The position numbers and the translations under genes are program-made. Of a stretch of 64,000 bases of DNA, positions 42,737 through 50,402 are shown piece after piece. Numbering within the stretch: position 1 is the first letter of the stretch; each line of letters opens with the position of its first letter. Below the pieces are notes generated by a model that worked only from the letters and a program-made list of their open reading frames with translations, made no database searches and was not told the DNA's origin. Source of the stretch: Jannaschia sp. Os4 (GTDB lineage Bacteria > Pseudomonadota > Alphaproteobacteria > Rhodobacterales > Rhodobacteraceae); the NCBI RefSeq assembly GCF_016820245.1, contig NZ_JAFCAR010000001.1, forward strand, positions 310,001 through 374,000, in the 5' to 3' direction.

Positions 42737-43279
42737 TCAGGGATAGGTCTGGCCGCGCGCGATGCGGTGGATGGTGCCGTCGCGCTTGACGGCGTGCCAC
42801 AGGGCACCCGCGAGGTGGAGCGCGATCAGGCCGGCGAGGACGTAGGCGGCGACGCCGTGGGCCCAGCCGAGCCAGCCCTGCTTGAGCCAGAGCGCGGCCA
42901 TGCCGAACAGCGGCATGGCGATCAGGATCGCGTAGAAGGCGTAGTGGACGGAGCGGGAAAGCAGTTTGATTACAGAGGGTTCCGTCTCGGGCGGCTTGGG
43001 GGCGCCGAGGCGGAGGCGAAGGACGAGGCGCCAGACCATCGCGGCGAGGATGGAGGCGCCGATGATGCCGTGCACCCACATGTGCCCCGAGGGCGGCAGA
43101 GTGCCGAAGTCGAGCGCGTAGGCGTAGGCGGCCTCCATCCCGGAACCCGTAAGGTATTGGAACGCAACGAGTCCCACGACCGTCCAGTGGGCCACGATCT
43201 GCCCGGTCGCATAGCGGCCGGGGGGGCGGGCGTGGGGGGTGTATGGGGTCGGCTCGATGGGGGCGGAGGCGGTCGTCAT
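42737..43279 (-). CDS. Cytochrome b561 family protein
   Basis: A membrane di-haem electron carrier of 180 residues with four helices. Candidate haem ligands are the His of QIVAHWTVVGL, the His of WVHGIIGASILAAMVWRLVLR, the His of SVHYAFYAILIAMPLFG, and the His of ALHLAGALWHAVKRDGT. The C-terminal HAVKRDGTIHRI is typical of the bacterial CybB type. It is divergent from the Phd-like gene. Confidence 0.9.
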   Translation of the reverse strand: MTTASAPIEPTPYTPHARPPGRYATGQIVAHWTVVGLVAFQYLTGSGMEAAYAYALDFGTLPPSGHMWVHGIIGASILAAMVWRLVLRLRLGAPKPPETEPSVIKLLSRSVHYAFYAILIAMPLFGMAALWLKQGWLGWAHGVAAYVLAGLIALHLAGALWHAVKRDGTIHRIARGQTYP

Positions 43280-43343
43280 GGGTCTCTCCCTGTTCGCTGC
43301 ACCTGCAACGTGGGGGCGAGTCGCCGGTTCCGTTCAGGATTCC

Positions 43344-43393
43344 TTCACCGTTCGTACGGAGCCTCGGCGGCCGTCTTCACGAAACGTACGGAG
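43344..43393. promoter_or_regulatory. Duplicated CGTACGGAG operator-like repeat upstream of the antitoxin gene
   Basis: Two 18-bp direct repeats, 43344-43361 and 43376-43393, share 14 of 18 bases (TTCAC at the left and CGTACGGAG at the right). Each contains the palindrome CGTACG; the palindromes are 32 bp apart, about three helical turns. The second overlaps the ribosome-binding site, 8 bp before the ATG. This is where a Phd/YefM-type autorepressor would be expected to bind; that role is inference. Confidence 0.55.
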
Positions 43394-43400
43394 GTTTCAC

Positions 43401-43859
43401 ATGCCCAAGACCCCGCTCGACGGCCCCGCCCCGCGCCTGCCCGTCTCCGAGGCGCGCGAGCGCCTCGCCGATCTTTGCGCCCATGTCCGCGACGGGGAGG
43501 ACGCGGTGGTGCTGACCCGGCACGGGCGGGCGGTGGCGGCGCTGGTCGGGATGGCGTGGCTGGACCGCTTCGCGCGGGTGGAGGAGCAGGACGCGGACGC
43601 GGCGGCGGGCTGGGTGCCGAACGGGCTGCGCCGCGACGGGGACCGCTACCTCAGCCCCAGCGAGGCGGCGGTGCGGCTGCGGCAGGTGCAGCTCGACCGC
43701 GCGGCGGAGCGGCGGCTCCTGGCGCGGGCGGGGCTGGAGCCGATCCCCGGCGGGGAGGTGGCCGCGCCCGTGGCGCGCGTGGAGGCAGAGGCGCCGCCGC
43801 CCGCCGCCCCGCCCGCGCCGCGGGCGCGCTGGTCGCCGTGGGCGTGGCGGCGCGGCTGA
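43401..43859 (+). CDS. Phd/YefM-family antitoxin-like protein (orphan)
   Basis: A protein of 152 residues. The first 60 residues fit the Phd/YefM fold: LPVSEARERLADLCAHVRDGEDAVVLTRHGRAVAALVGMAWLDR, seen as VSEARERLADLCAHV and VVLTRHGRAVAALV. An unusual extension of about 90 residues follows, charged and then rich in Ala and Pro. No Doc, YoeB or PIN-type toxin gene is next to it. GGAGG lies 6-10 nt upstream of the ATG inside the duplicated operator-like repeat. It may be a solitary DNA-binding regulator rather than an antitoxin. Confidence 0.75.
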   Translation: MPKTPLDGPAPRLPVSEARERLADLCAHVRDGEDAVVLTRHGRAVAALVGMAWLDRFARVEEQDADAAAGWVPNGLRRDGDRYLSPSEAAVRLRQVQLDRAAERRLLARAGLEPIPGGEVAAPVARVEAEAPPPAAPPAPRARWSPWAWRRG

Positions 43860-43955
43860 GCGGCCGTGGGCGGGACTCCGCAAAGGCGGCGGGCGGCGGG
43901 AACAACCGGAGGGAGAGGGGGTTGCGGCAGGGACACCAGCCCCAAGGAGCCCCCG

Positions 43956-44090
43956 ATGACCCGCCTCAAGCTCGCCGCCCTCCTGCTCGCCCTGCCGCTC
44001 GTGGCCGGCTGCGTTCCCGCCGCCATCGGCGCCGGCGCCGCGATCACCGCCGACGAGACCGCCGAGAACAACGGCGGGAACCTGTTCTGA
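43956..44090 (+). CDS. Small entericidin-like lipoprotein
   Basis: A 44-residue lipopeptide: MTRLKLAALLLALPLVAGC is a signal sequence with a VAGC lipobox, and the short mature part is Ala/Gly-rich and acidic (ITADETAENNGGNLF). CAAGGAG precedes the ATG. The stop overlaps the next start (TGATG), pairing it with the entericidin gene. Confidence 0.65.
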   Translation: MTRLKLAALLLALPLVAGCVPAAIGAGAAITADETAENNGGNLF

Positions 44091-44200
44091 TGGCCCGCCT
44101 GCTGCTCGTGCTGGGCCTCGTGCTCGGCCTCGCCGCCTGCGAGACGGCCGAAGGCTTCGTGGACGACGCGGAGAACCTCGGCGACGCGATCAACGGGTGA
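44090..44200 (+). CDS. Entericidin A/B family lipoprotein
   Basis: A 36-residue protein, MARLLLVLGLVLGLAACETA then EGFVDDAENLGDAING. The LAAC lipobox and the ACETAxGFxxDxxNLGxAI pattern fit entericidins, tiny outer-membrane lipopeptides. It is translationally coupled to the upstream lipopeptide gene and ends before a strong terminator hairpin. The pair resembles the two-gene entericidin arrangement, although no toxin/antidote function has been shown here. Confidence 0.78.
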   Translation: MARLLLVLGLVLGLAACETAEGFVDDAENLGDAING

Positions 44201-44220
44201 GCCCCGCGTGACGGAAGGAG

Positions 44221-44243
44221 GGGGCGGCCCGGCGGGCCGCCCC
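44221..44243 (+). terminator. Terminator after the entericidin pair
   Basis: GGGGCGGCCC and GGGCCGCCCC form a stem of about 10 bp with a short loop, followed by TTTCG. Position and orientation fit the end of the two-gene lipopeptide transcript. Confidence 0.7.
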
Positions 44244-44314
44244 TTTCGCGTGGGGGCCGCGGGGCGCGGGCGAGGGCCCGCGGGGCGGCCTGGAAGGCGG
44301 GAGGGCGCGGACGC

Positions 44315-44335
44315 GTGGGCTTTCGCCCACCCTAC
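44315..44335. repeat. Palindromic repeat carrying a stop codon, half copy
   Basis: GTGGGC-TTTC-GCCCAC followed by CCTAC. Read on the minus strand it is GTAGGGTGGGCGAAAGCCCAC, whose TAG is the stop codon of the PNPOx-fold gene. It is the same unit as the copies at 58818-58889 and 59819-59871. Confidence 0.75.
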
Positions 44336-44805
44336 AGGGGGACGTGGCCCTTCTTGTCGGAGGCGTCGACGGTGCCGCCGGTCAGGCCCTTGAGCGCGAC
44401 GGCGAGGGCGGAGACGTCCTCCCACACCTCGCCCTCGTGCAGGTCGAGGCGGAGCAGGCGCAGGGACGGGTCGTCGCGCCCGCCCTCGAACCACGCGGCG
44501 GTCATGGGGGACCAGAGCGCGTCGATGGTCTGCGGGTCGTTCGGCATGGTGAGCGTGCCGGTGACGGAGGCCCAGAGGTCCTGCCCCTTGGCTTGGAAGG
44601 TCATGGTGGCGGTGCGGGCGTTGCCCGAGGCCAGCGCCTCGCCGAGGTCGGTGTCGGCGGCGGTGAAGAAGTGGACTGGACCGGCGCCGTCCTTGAGCAG
44701 CGCCGCCATCGGGCGCGGCGGGGCGCCGTCGGTGGCGAGCATGACGATGCGGTCGGAGGCGAGGTGGGACCAGAAGGCGGCGGCGAGGTCGTCTTGGGTG
44801 GACAT
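44332..44805 (-). CDS. Pyridoxamine 5'-phosphate oxidase-fold general stress protein
   Basis: A protein of 157 residues with the FMN-binding split-barrel pattern of general-stress protein 26 homologues: AAFWSHLASDRIVMLATDG, GPVHFFTAADTDLGEALASG, ARTATMTFQAKGQDLWASVTGTLTM and a C-terminal tail. The function is probably flavin or cofactor binding under stress; catalytic activity is uncertain. Its stop codon lies in a palindromic repeat. Upstream on its 5' side begins the AT-rich island. Confidence 0.85.
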   Translation of the reverse strand: MSTQDDLAAAFWSHLASDRIVMLATDGAPPRPMAALLKDGAGPVHFFTAADTDLGEALASGNARTATMTFQAKGQDLWASVTGTLTMPNDPQTIDALWSPMTAAWFEGGRDDPSLRLLRLDLHEGEVWEDVSALAVALKGLTGGTVDASDKKGHVPL

Positions 44806-44889
44806 GGGGGTGCTCCGGGTTGGGACGGCGGAGCAACGTCGAACATACGCCGAGGTTGCATAGGGCAGGCAGAACCTGCGCTAGCCAGC

Positions 44890-44923
44890 GGCTTAGTTGG
44901 TGGCTTCCAACTAGCCTATTTTT
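44890..44923 (+). terminator. Orphan intrinsic terminator on the plus strand
   Basis: A 10-bp stem (GGCT-AGTTGG with one bulged T, against CCAACTAGCC) with a 6-nt loop is followed directly by TATTTTT. It has the correct form for plus-strand termination, but no plus-strand gene ends here: the neighbours on both sides are on the minus strand. It could end a small RNA starting within about 44806-44880 or be a relic. Confidence 0.5.
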
Positions 44924-44955
44924 GCTACGCTACATCAACCAACCGATCGAGACAG

Positions 44956-45996
44956 TTACACAATAGCCAGTACGGCGGTTGCTATCAAACTACCGATGGC
45001 CCCTGTCGAGACGGTGTAGAACAGCGCCCGCGCAACTCTACCTTTTCTATTCAGAAGAGCGAGATGCCTATCTTTCATCCGCGCTGTGGAGTTGTTGATG
45101 GCAAGTATTTGAAACGAGCCAATCGGATAAATTCTCTTCTCAATATACGTCCGCACCATTCGTATAACGAGAGACATTGCTTGGTACGCGATGAGTATGT
45201 AAATAAATCCCTGTAAAGAGATTAGTTCGGGGAAAAGCCTAGAAATCCCTTCTTGATAGTTCGCAACGAGCAGAAGGATCCCCCAGGAAACGACTAGGAA
45301 GAACACCGATCCTGCCGAAACAGGATAAACTCCGTGGCCCCAATATATATTATCCTCTGCCAGCTTCGGGAACCAATCAGGACGTTGAGGTATATCGTAT
45401 TCTTCCAGCTCTTCGTACCAACCCTTGACAACAACCTGCAAATTTCGCGCGACCATGTAATCAATATAGCTTAGGTAGATTCGCATAGCAGCGCCATATC
45501 GCTCGCGATATGTCGGGTTCCCAAAAACCGCATTTGACCCATCAGGCTGCAAGGTGAAGCCGTTTAGAACAACCCGAATATCGTAATTATTGTGCTCGCC
45601 CGTCCGAAAATTAGGAACTAAGAAGGAAAATCTGATGTTAATCTCCGAAACAAGTGACGTCCCCGAGAAATCATGCTGGAGAAACTCGTTCAATGAAGAC
45701 AGCGAAATTTCTTCCGTCGCGCCAGAAGAGTCGAGAAACTCAACCTCAAAGGAAAAACTCGCCGCTTCCGGATTAAGGCTCTCGACCCATTGCCCCAATT
45801 TGTAGCATAGCTGCGCGATGTCGTCTCGCTCAATAACGACGCTTCGGCTCACCGAGGTGGTAAGATGTCGACCAGCGCCAGTGACTTCTTCGAACAGCGC
45901 TCTCATAACCGAAGCTGGCAGCTGGCCCGTCTCCGCAGTGTCTCCTTCGGCTGTCCTTACAACTGCTCGCCCGATGACCTTCGGCTCACTTGACAT
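44956..45996 (-). CDS. Unknown membrane protein in an AT-rich island
   Basis: A protein of 346 residues with no family I recognise. Residues 1-220 look soluble, with a possible beta-rich part (FSFEVEFLDSSGATEEISLS, FLVPNFRTGEHNNYDIRVVLNGF), then three membrane helices at about 226-247, 259-281 and 323-346. Codon use is unlike the rest of the window (many A/T-ending codons such as ATA, TTA, AGA), which points to horizontal acquisition. The start at 45996 follows the stop of a 70-codon frame by only 2 nt. There is no good independent ribosome-binding site, so it may be coupled to that frame. Confidence 0.7.
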   Translation of the reverse strand: MSSEPKVIGRAVVRTAEGDTAETGQLPASVMRALFEEVTGAGRHLTTSVSRSVVIERDDIAQLCYKLGQWVESLNPEAASFSFEVEFLDSSGATEEISLSSLNEFLQHDFSGTSLVSEINIRFSFLVPNFRTGEHNNYDIRVVLNGFTLQPDGSNAVFGNPTYRERYGAAMRIYLSYIDYMVARNLQVVVKGWYEELEEYDIPQRPDWFPKLAEDNIYWGHGVYPVSAGSVFFLVVSWGILLLVANYQEGISRLFPELISLQGFIYILIAYQAMSLVIRMVRTYIEKRIYPIGSFQILAINNSTARMKDRHLALLNRKGRVARALFYTVSTGAIGSLIATAVLAIV

Positions 45997-45998
45997 AC

Positions 45999-46211
45999 CT
46001 AATATTTTTCAACCTCTGCCGTTTGAAGCGTTCTGGCCGAGAACAGAGTAGTGAATAAACTGCTTCGGCCACGAGCGATGTAGAACCCGCTGCTTGTAGG
46101 ATCCCACCCCTGAAATGTAGCACCACCCCCCATCAGATCTGCGTCCATATCAGTCGGAGCAGACCAATTGGTTCCCCGTCTAACTCGAGCGCAAACTGCG
46201 ATGATAGTCAC
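45999..46211 (-). CDS. Possible 70-residue protein linking lepA and the unknown membrane gene
   Basis: An open frame of 70 codons from a GTG at 46211 that overlaps the lepA stop (GTGA), ending 2 nt before the ATG of the 346-residue membrane protein. The product ([20 protein letters not shown]..., later [20 protein letters not shown]) has no recognised family, signal or membrane helix. The tight junctions on both sides argue for a coding role; the AT-rich composition and the lack of similarity argue for a relic. Confidence 0.4.
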   Translation of the reverse strand: MTIIAVCARVRRGTNWSAPTDMDADLMGGGATFQGWDPTSSGFYIARGRSSLFTTLFSARTLQTAEVEKY

Positions 46212-48007
46212 CCATCCATCTTGAGCGCCTCGACGAAGGCGCTTTGGGGGATTTCGACCCTCCCAAACTGCCGCATCTTCTTCTTGCCCGCCTTCTGCTT
46301 ATCAAGAAGCTTCTTCTTCCGCGACACGTCCCCGCCGTAGCACTTGGCGGTGACGTCCTTGCGCATGGCGGACAGGGTCTCGCGGGCGACGACCTTGCCG
46401 CCGATGGCGGCTTGGATCGGGATCTTGAACATGTGGCGGGGGATCAGCTCCTTGAGCTTCTCGCACATGGCGCGGCCGCGCTGCTCGGCCCGGTCGCGGT
46501 GGACCATCATCGAGAGCGCGTCGACCGGCTCCTCGTTCACGAGCACCTGCATCTTGACGAGCGCGTCCTCGCGGTAGCCGATCAGCTGGTAGTCGAAGGA
46601 GGCGTAGCCCTTGGTCACCGACTTGAGCCGGTCGTAGAAGTCGAACACCACCTCGTTGAGCGGCAGGTCGTAGACCACCATCGCGCGGGGGCCGGCATAG
46701 GTGAGGTCCATCTGGATGCCGCGCCGGTCCTGGCACAGCTTGAGGACGTCGCCGAGGTAGTCGTCGGGCACGAGGATGGTCGCCTTGATGCGCGGCTCCT
46801 CGATGTGGTCGACGTGCGTGAGGTCGGGCATGTCGGCGGGGTTGTGCAGCTCCGTCACCGTGCCGTCGCGCATGTGGACGTGGTAGACCACGCTGGGCGC
46901 GGTGGTGATGAGGTCGATGTCGTACTCGCGCTCGAGGCGGTCGCGGATGACCTCGAGGTGGAGCAGGCCGAGGAAGCCGCAGCGGAAGCCGAAGCCCAGC
47001 GCGGCGGAGGACTCGACCTCGTGGGAGAAGGAGGCGTCGTTGAGGGCGAGCTTCTCGATTGCGTCGCGCAGGTCCTCGTATTGGGCGGAATCGACGGGGA
47101 AGAGGCCGCAGAAGACGACCGGCTGGGAGGGCTTGAAGCCCGGGAGCGGCGTGTCGGCGCCCTTCTTCTCGTGGGTGATGGTGTCGCCCACGCGGGTGTC
47201 GCGGACCTGCTTGATGGAGGCGGTGAGGAAGCCGATCTCGCCCGGCCCCAGCTCGTCCAAGGGCTGCATGGCGGGGCGGAACACGCCGAGGCGGTCGATC
47301 TGGTGGACGGTGCCGTTCGACATGAACTTGACGCGGTCGCCCTTGCGGATGCGCCCGTCGATGACGCGGATCAGGACGATGACGCCGAGATAGGCGTCGT
47401 ACCACGAGTCCACGAGCATGGCCTTGAGCGGCGCCTCGGCGTCGCCCTTGGGGGCGGGGAGGTGGTCGACGATGGCCTGCAGCGTCTCGCGGATGCCCTG
47501 CCCCGTCTTGGCGGAGACGAGGAGCGCGTTCGAGGCGTCGAGGCCGATCACGTCCTCGATCTGCTCGGCCACGCGCTCGGGCTCGGAGGCGGGGAGGTCG
47601 ATCTTGTTGAGGACGGGGACGATCTCGTGGTCGGCGTCGATGGCTTGGTAGACGTTGGCCAGCGTCTGCGCCTCGACGCCCTGCGTGCTGTCCACGACGA
47701 GGAGCGAGCCCTCGACGGCGCGCATGGAGCGCGAGACCTCGTAGGCGAAGTCGACGTGGCCGGGCGTGTCGATGAGGTTGAGGACGTAGGTGTTCCCGTC
47801 CTCCGCCTTGTAGTCGATGCGGACGGTGTTGGCCTTGATCGTGATGCCGCGCTCGCGCTCGATGTCCATGGAGTCGAGCAGCTGCTCCTTCATGTCGCGG
47901 GCGGCCACGGTCTCCGTCTCTTGGATGAGGCGGTCGGCCAGCGTGCTCTTGCCGTGGTCGATATGGGCCACGATCGAGAAGTTGCGGATGCGGGAGAGGT
48001 CGGTCAT
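46208..48007 (-). CDS. lepA: Elongation factor 4 (LepA)
   Basis: A ribosome-associated GTPase of 599 residues, from the ATG at 48007 ([20 protein letters not shown]), the standard LepA start and length. G1 is [10 protein letters not shown]2 is in RGITIK, G3 is DTPGHVDF, G4 is NKIDLP and G5 is VSAKTG. The C-terminal LepA-specific domain has [19 protein letters not shown]. The stop is followed by an overlapping GTG of a small frame at the edge of the AT-rich island. Confidence 0.97.
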   Translation of the reverse strand: MTDLSRIRNFSIVAHIDHGKSTLADRLIQETETVAARDMKEQLLDSMDIERERGITIKANTVRIDYKAEDGNTYVLNLIDTPGHVDFAYEVSRSMRAVEGSLLVVDSTQGVEAQTLANVYQAIDADHEIVPVLNKIDLPASEPERVAEQIEDVIGLDASNALLVSAKTGQGIRETLQAIVDHLPAPKGDAEAPLKAMLVDSWYDAYLGVIVLIRVIDGRIRKGDRVKFMSNGTVHQIDRLGVFRPAMQPLDELGPGEIGFLTASIKQVRDTRVGDTITHEKKGADTPLPGFKPSQPVVFCGLFPVDSAQYEDLRDAIEKLALNDASFSHEVESSAALGFGFRCGFLGLLHLEVIRDRLEREYDIDLITTAPSVVYHVHMRDGTVTELHNPADMPDLTHVDHIEEPRIKATILVPDDYLGDVLKLCQDRRGIQMDLTYAGPRAMVVYDLPLNEVVFDFYDRLKSVTKGYASFDYQLIGYREDALVKMQVLVNEEPVDALSMMVHRDRAEQRGRAMCEKLKELIPRHMFKIPIQAAIGGKVVARETLSAMRKDVTAKCYGGDVSRKKKLLDKQKAGKKKMRQFGRVEIPQSAFVEALKMDG

Positions 48008-48152
48008 GGCGGCCTGCTGGAATGGGTCCGGTCGCAGATATGGCACGCGCGCCCGCTGGGAAAGGGCGCGCGGCGCGGGCGCGCATGGACGCAGCGCCGC
48101 ACCCGTGGCATCCCACCCGCCGAGACCCGGAACGGGCGAGAGGAGAGCGGTG

Positions 48153-48491
48153 ATGAGATCCTTCCTGATCGGAGCGGCCTTGGCCGTGGGCGTGGCGGGC
48201 TGCGGCGGCGGCGGCGGGGGCGACCGGGGACCGGTGCGCGCCTACGCGGAGGGGCCGATCCGCTCGGCGTGCCTCGGCCAGGACCGGCGGGCGGCGACGA
48301 GCGCGCTGTGCGGCTGCGTCCAGGCGGCGGCGGACCGGACGCTCAGCGCGGGCGACCAGCGGCGCTCCCTGCCCTTCTACCGCGACCCGCACCGCGCGCA
48401 GGAGGTCCGGCAGTCGGACCGCGCGCGCGACGAGGCCTTCTGGACCCGCTACAAGCAGTTCGTCGACACCGCCGAGCGGATGTGTGCGTAG
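48153..48491 (+). CDS. Small lipoprotein, conserved in Rhodobacteraceae
   Basis: A protein of 112 residues with a lipoprotein signal ([20 protein letters not shown]), an upstream GAGGAG and conserved Cys residues ([24 protein letters not shown]). [25 protein letters not shown] is the most conserved part. From memory, similar proteins are sometimes labelled arginine transporter, which nothing in the sequence supports. It overlaps the next gene. Confidence 0.75.
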   Translation: MRSFLIGAALAVGVAGCGGGGGGDRGPVRAYAEGPIRSACLGQDRRAATSALCGCVQAAADRTLSAGDQRRSLPFYRDPHRAQEVRQSDRARDEAFWTRYKQFVDTAERMCA

Positions 48492-48975
48492 GCTCGCGGC
48501 CCTCCTGCTGATCGCGGCGGCGCCGGTCGCCGCGCAGGAGCGGCTGCTGGCCGCGCCGCCGCCGGGCTGGACGGTCTCGGCCGTGGCGCCCGACCCGGAG
48601 GGCGGGTCGCTGGCCGTCCTGCTGCCCGGCGACGGGGACGGGGCGGGGCGCCTGATCGTGCGGTCGCTGGACCGCGACGAGGGGGCGGCGGCCTATCTGG
48701 CGGCGCTCGCGGAGAGGCTGGGGGCGGCCTGCCCGGCGGGCACGGTCCTGCCCTTCGGCGGGGCGACGGGGGCGCTGCACCTGACGACCTGCGACGACCC
48801 CGAGGCGGTGACGCTAAGCCGGGCGATCCGGGGCGACCGCCTCCACGTGCTGAGCCGGGTGTGGGACGCCCCGCCGGCCGAGGGCGAGGTGCGGGCGTGG
48901 ACCCGGTGGATGGAGGCCGCGCTGGCCTGCGGCGGGGCGCGGACGGCGGCGTGCCCCGCGCCGATGGCGGACTAG
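48484..48975 (+). CDS. Secreted protein of unknown function
   Basis: A protein of 163 residues from a GTG at 48484 inside the end of the lipoprotein gene, with the signal peptide [18 protein letters not shown]. Four Cys residues lie in the mature part (GAACPAG, LTTCDD, ALACGG, TAACPA), suggesting disulfides. The family was not recognised. The overlap suggests translation coupled to the upstream lipoprotein. Confidence 0.65.
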   Translation: MRRLAALLLIAAAPVAAQERLLAAPPPGWTVSAVAPDPEGGSLAVLLPGDGDGAGRLIVRSLDRDEGAAAYLAALAERLGAACPAGTVLPFGGATGALHLTTCDDPEAVTLSRAIRGDRLHVLSRVWDAPPAEGEVRAWTRWMEAALACGGARTAACPAPMAD

Positions 48976-48979
48976 GCGG

Positions 48980-49669
48980 TCAGGCCACCGCGCCGCCGCG
49001 CATCATCGCCCGGTGCAGGGCGATGGAGGGCAGGAAGAGCAGGGCGAAGCCGAAGGCGAAGAAGGCCGCGATCATCGCGGGGATCCAGAGGACCGACAGC
49101 ACGAGGCCCACGGCCCCCGCGACCCACGCCGCGCGGCGGCGGTCCAGCACGCGCAGGAGGCCGAGATGGAGCAGCTTGCCGCCGTCGAGCGGCTGCACCG
49201 GGACGAGGTTGAGGCCGAACAGGAAGAGGTTGATCCACGCCGCCTGCTCGAGGAGCGTGGCGGTCGTGGCCCAGCCGCCCGGATAGATCGCGGCGGCCAT
49301 GTACCGCCCGTCGATCCAGCCGACCGCGAGCCCGCAGATCGCCCAGAGCGCGAGGTTGGTGAGCGGGCCCATCGCGACGACGAGCTCGCGCTCGCGGGGG
49401 GTGGCGCGGGGGTCGCCCACGCAGAACCCGCCGCCGCCCCACAGGACGACCCGCTCGACCCGGAGGCCCTGCACCCGGTTGCCCCACGCGTGGCCCAGTT
49501 CGTGCAGGAGGATCGAGACGGCGACGATCCCGAAGAAGGCCACGGACCCCATCGAGGGGTCGAAGCCGACGAGGAGCAGGGCCAGCAGGCCGAAGGACGG
49601 CGCGATCTGGATCGGCACGCCCCACGGGCCGGGCAGGGTCAGGATCGGGGTCTCGTCTTGGTCGATCAT
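48980..49669 (-). CDS. Site-2 protease family (M50) membrane metallopeptidase
   Basis: A protein of 229 residues with about six membrane helices. The zinc motif is HELGH at 56-60 and the second motif is NLVPVQPLDGGKLLH, with the Asp ligand. No PDZ or CBS domain is present, so it belongs to the compact M50B group. It may cleave membrane-bound regulators; the target is unknown. Confidence 0.88.
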   Translation of the reverse strand: MIDQDETPILTLPGPWGVPIQIAPSFGLLALLLVGFDPSMGSVAFFGIVAVSILLHELGHAWGNRVQGLRVERVVLWGGGGFCVGDPRATPRERELVVAMGPLTNLALWAICGLAVGWIDGRYMAAAIYPGGWATTATLLEQAAWINLFLFGLNLVPVQPLDGGKLLHLGLLRVLDRRRAAWVAGAVGLVLSVLWIPAMIAAFFAFGFALLFLPSIALHRAMMRGGAVA

Positions 49670-49757
49670 GGGGCGGCTCCCGCGTCTGTCGGCGCCTTCC
49701 TGCCCGGCGGGTGCGGCGGGGTTGGGGCGCGGGCCGGGCCGGGATCGGACCCGCGCG

Positions 49758-50204
49758 TCACGCCTCGGGGACGGGATAGCGGGCCGACAGGCCCGCCACG
49801 GCCGCGTCGATGGCCGCGAGCGCGGTGGTGTAGTCGCCGGTGTCGTAGGGATCCGCGATGTCGCGCTCGCCCAACCCCGCCGCCGCGCTGAGGAGGCGGA
49901 CGTGCGGCGGGCGCATCAGGCCGGGGCGCAGCCCGTCGAGGTCGCGCAGGTTGCGCGCCTCCAAGGCGAGGACGAGGTCGTAGCGGTCGAAGTCGTTGGA
50001 GCGGAACTGCCGGGCGCGCGAGGGCGCGGGGTCGAGGTCGCGGGCCTTCAGCCGCGTCGCCATGCGCGGGTCCACCGGCGCGCCGACGTGGCGGACGGCG
50101 GTGCCTGCGTGGTCCGTGGTCCAGTCGGGGCGAAGCGCCTTGGCGAGATGGGCGGCGGCGGGCGAGCGGCACGTGCTTCCGACGCAGACGAACAGGATGC
50201 GCAT
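49758..50204 (-). CDS. Low-molecular-weight protein-tyrosine phosphatase family
   Basis: A phosphatase of 148 residues. The P-loop is CVGSTCRSP (Cys-x5-Arg, starting at Cys7) and the general acid is in the ADPYDTGDYTTAL segment (DPY). The loop differs from the common CLGNICRSP, so substrate preference may differ; arsenate reductase-like activity is a further possibility of this fold. It is monocistronic. Confidence 0.88.
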   Translation of the reverse strand: MRILFVCVGSTCRSPAAAHLAKALRPDWTTDHAGTAVRHVGAPVDPRMATRLKARDLDPAPSRARQFRSNDFDRYDLVLALEARNLRDLDGLRPGLMRPPHVRLLSAAAGLGERDIADPYDTGDYTTALAAIDAAVAGLSARYPVPEA

Positions 50205-50360
50205 GACGGGTCCCCCTCCGGTCCGGTCGCGCCTCCGTCGGGCGACGGACCGGCTCGTGATCTTATCGAGGGGGGGTCCGGCGCCGGAAGCGGGCCGGGG
50301 ACATTCCGTGACGTCAATGGCCGCCGGGCCACCCGCGGCTCGGCATGTCGGCCACGCCGG

Positions 50361-50400
50361 CGGGGGTCGTGCGTGGGGGGCGGGGGTCGTGCGTGGGGCG
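50361..50400. repeat. Tandem duplication of 20 bp after yggS
   Basis: Two adjacent copies of CGGGGGTCGTGCGTGGGG plus two bases (50361-50380 and 50381-50400; one base differs at the end) abut the yggS stop. It is a G-rich tandem repeat in an otherwise empty 198-bp gap between yggS and the phosphatase gene. Confidence 0.75.
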
Positions 50401-50402
50401 GA

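Noticed and set aside
43401-44200. A toxin-antitoxin module formed by the Phd-like gene and the two following small genes
   Set aside because: The two small genes are lipopeptides with lipobox signals (entericidin type), not Doc, RelE or PIN toxins, and they are about 100 bp away behind their own ribosome-binding site.
44890-44923. The hairpin as terminator of the unknown 346-residue membrane gene
   Set aside because: That gene is read leftwards on the minus strand; the T-tract lies on the plus-strand side, so orientation is wrong.
45999-46211. A tRNA gene or tmRNA-like structure in the gap after lepA
   Set aside because: The stretch lacks a cloverleaf, a TTC-containing T-loop and a CCA end in a consistent arrangement.
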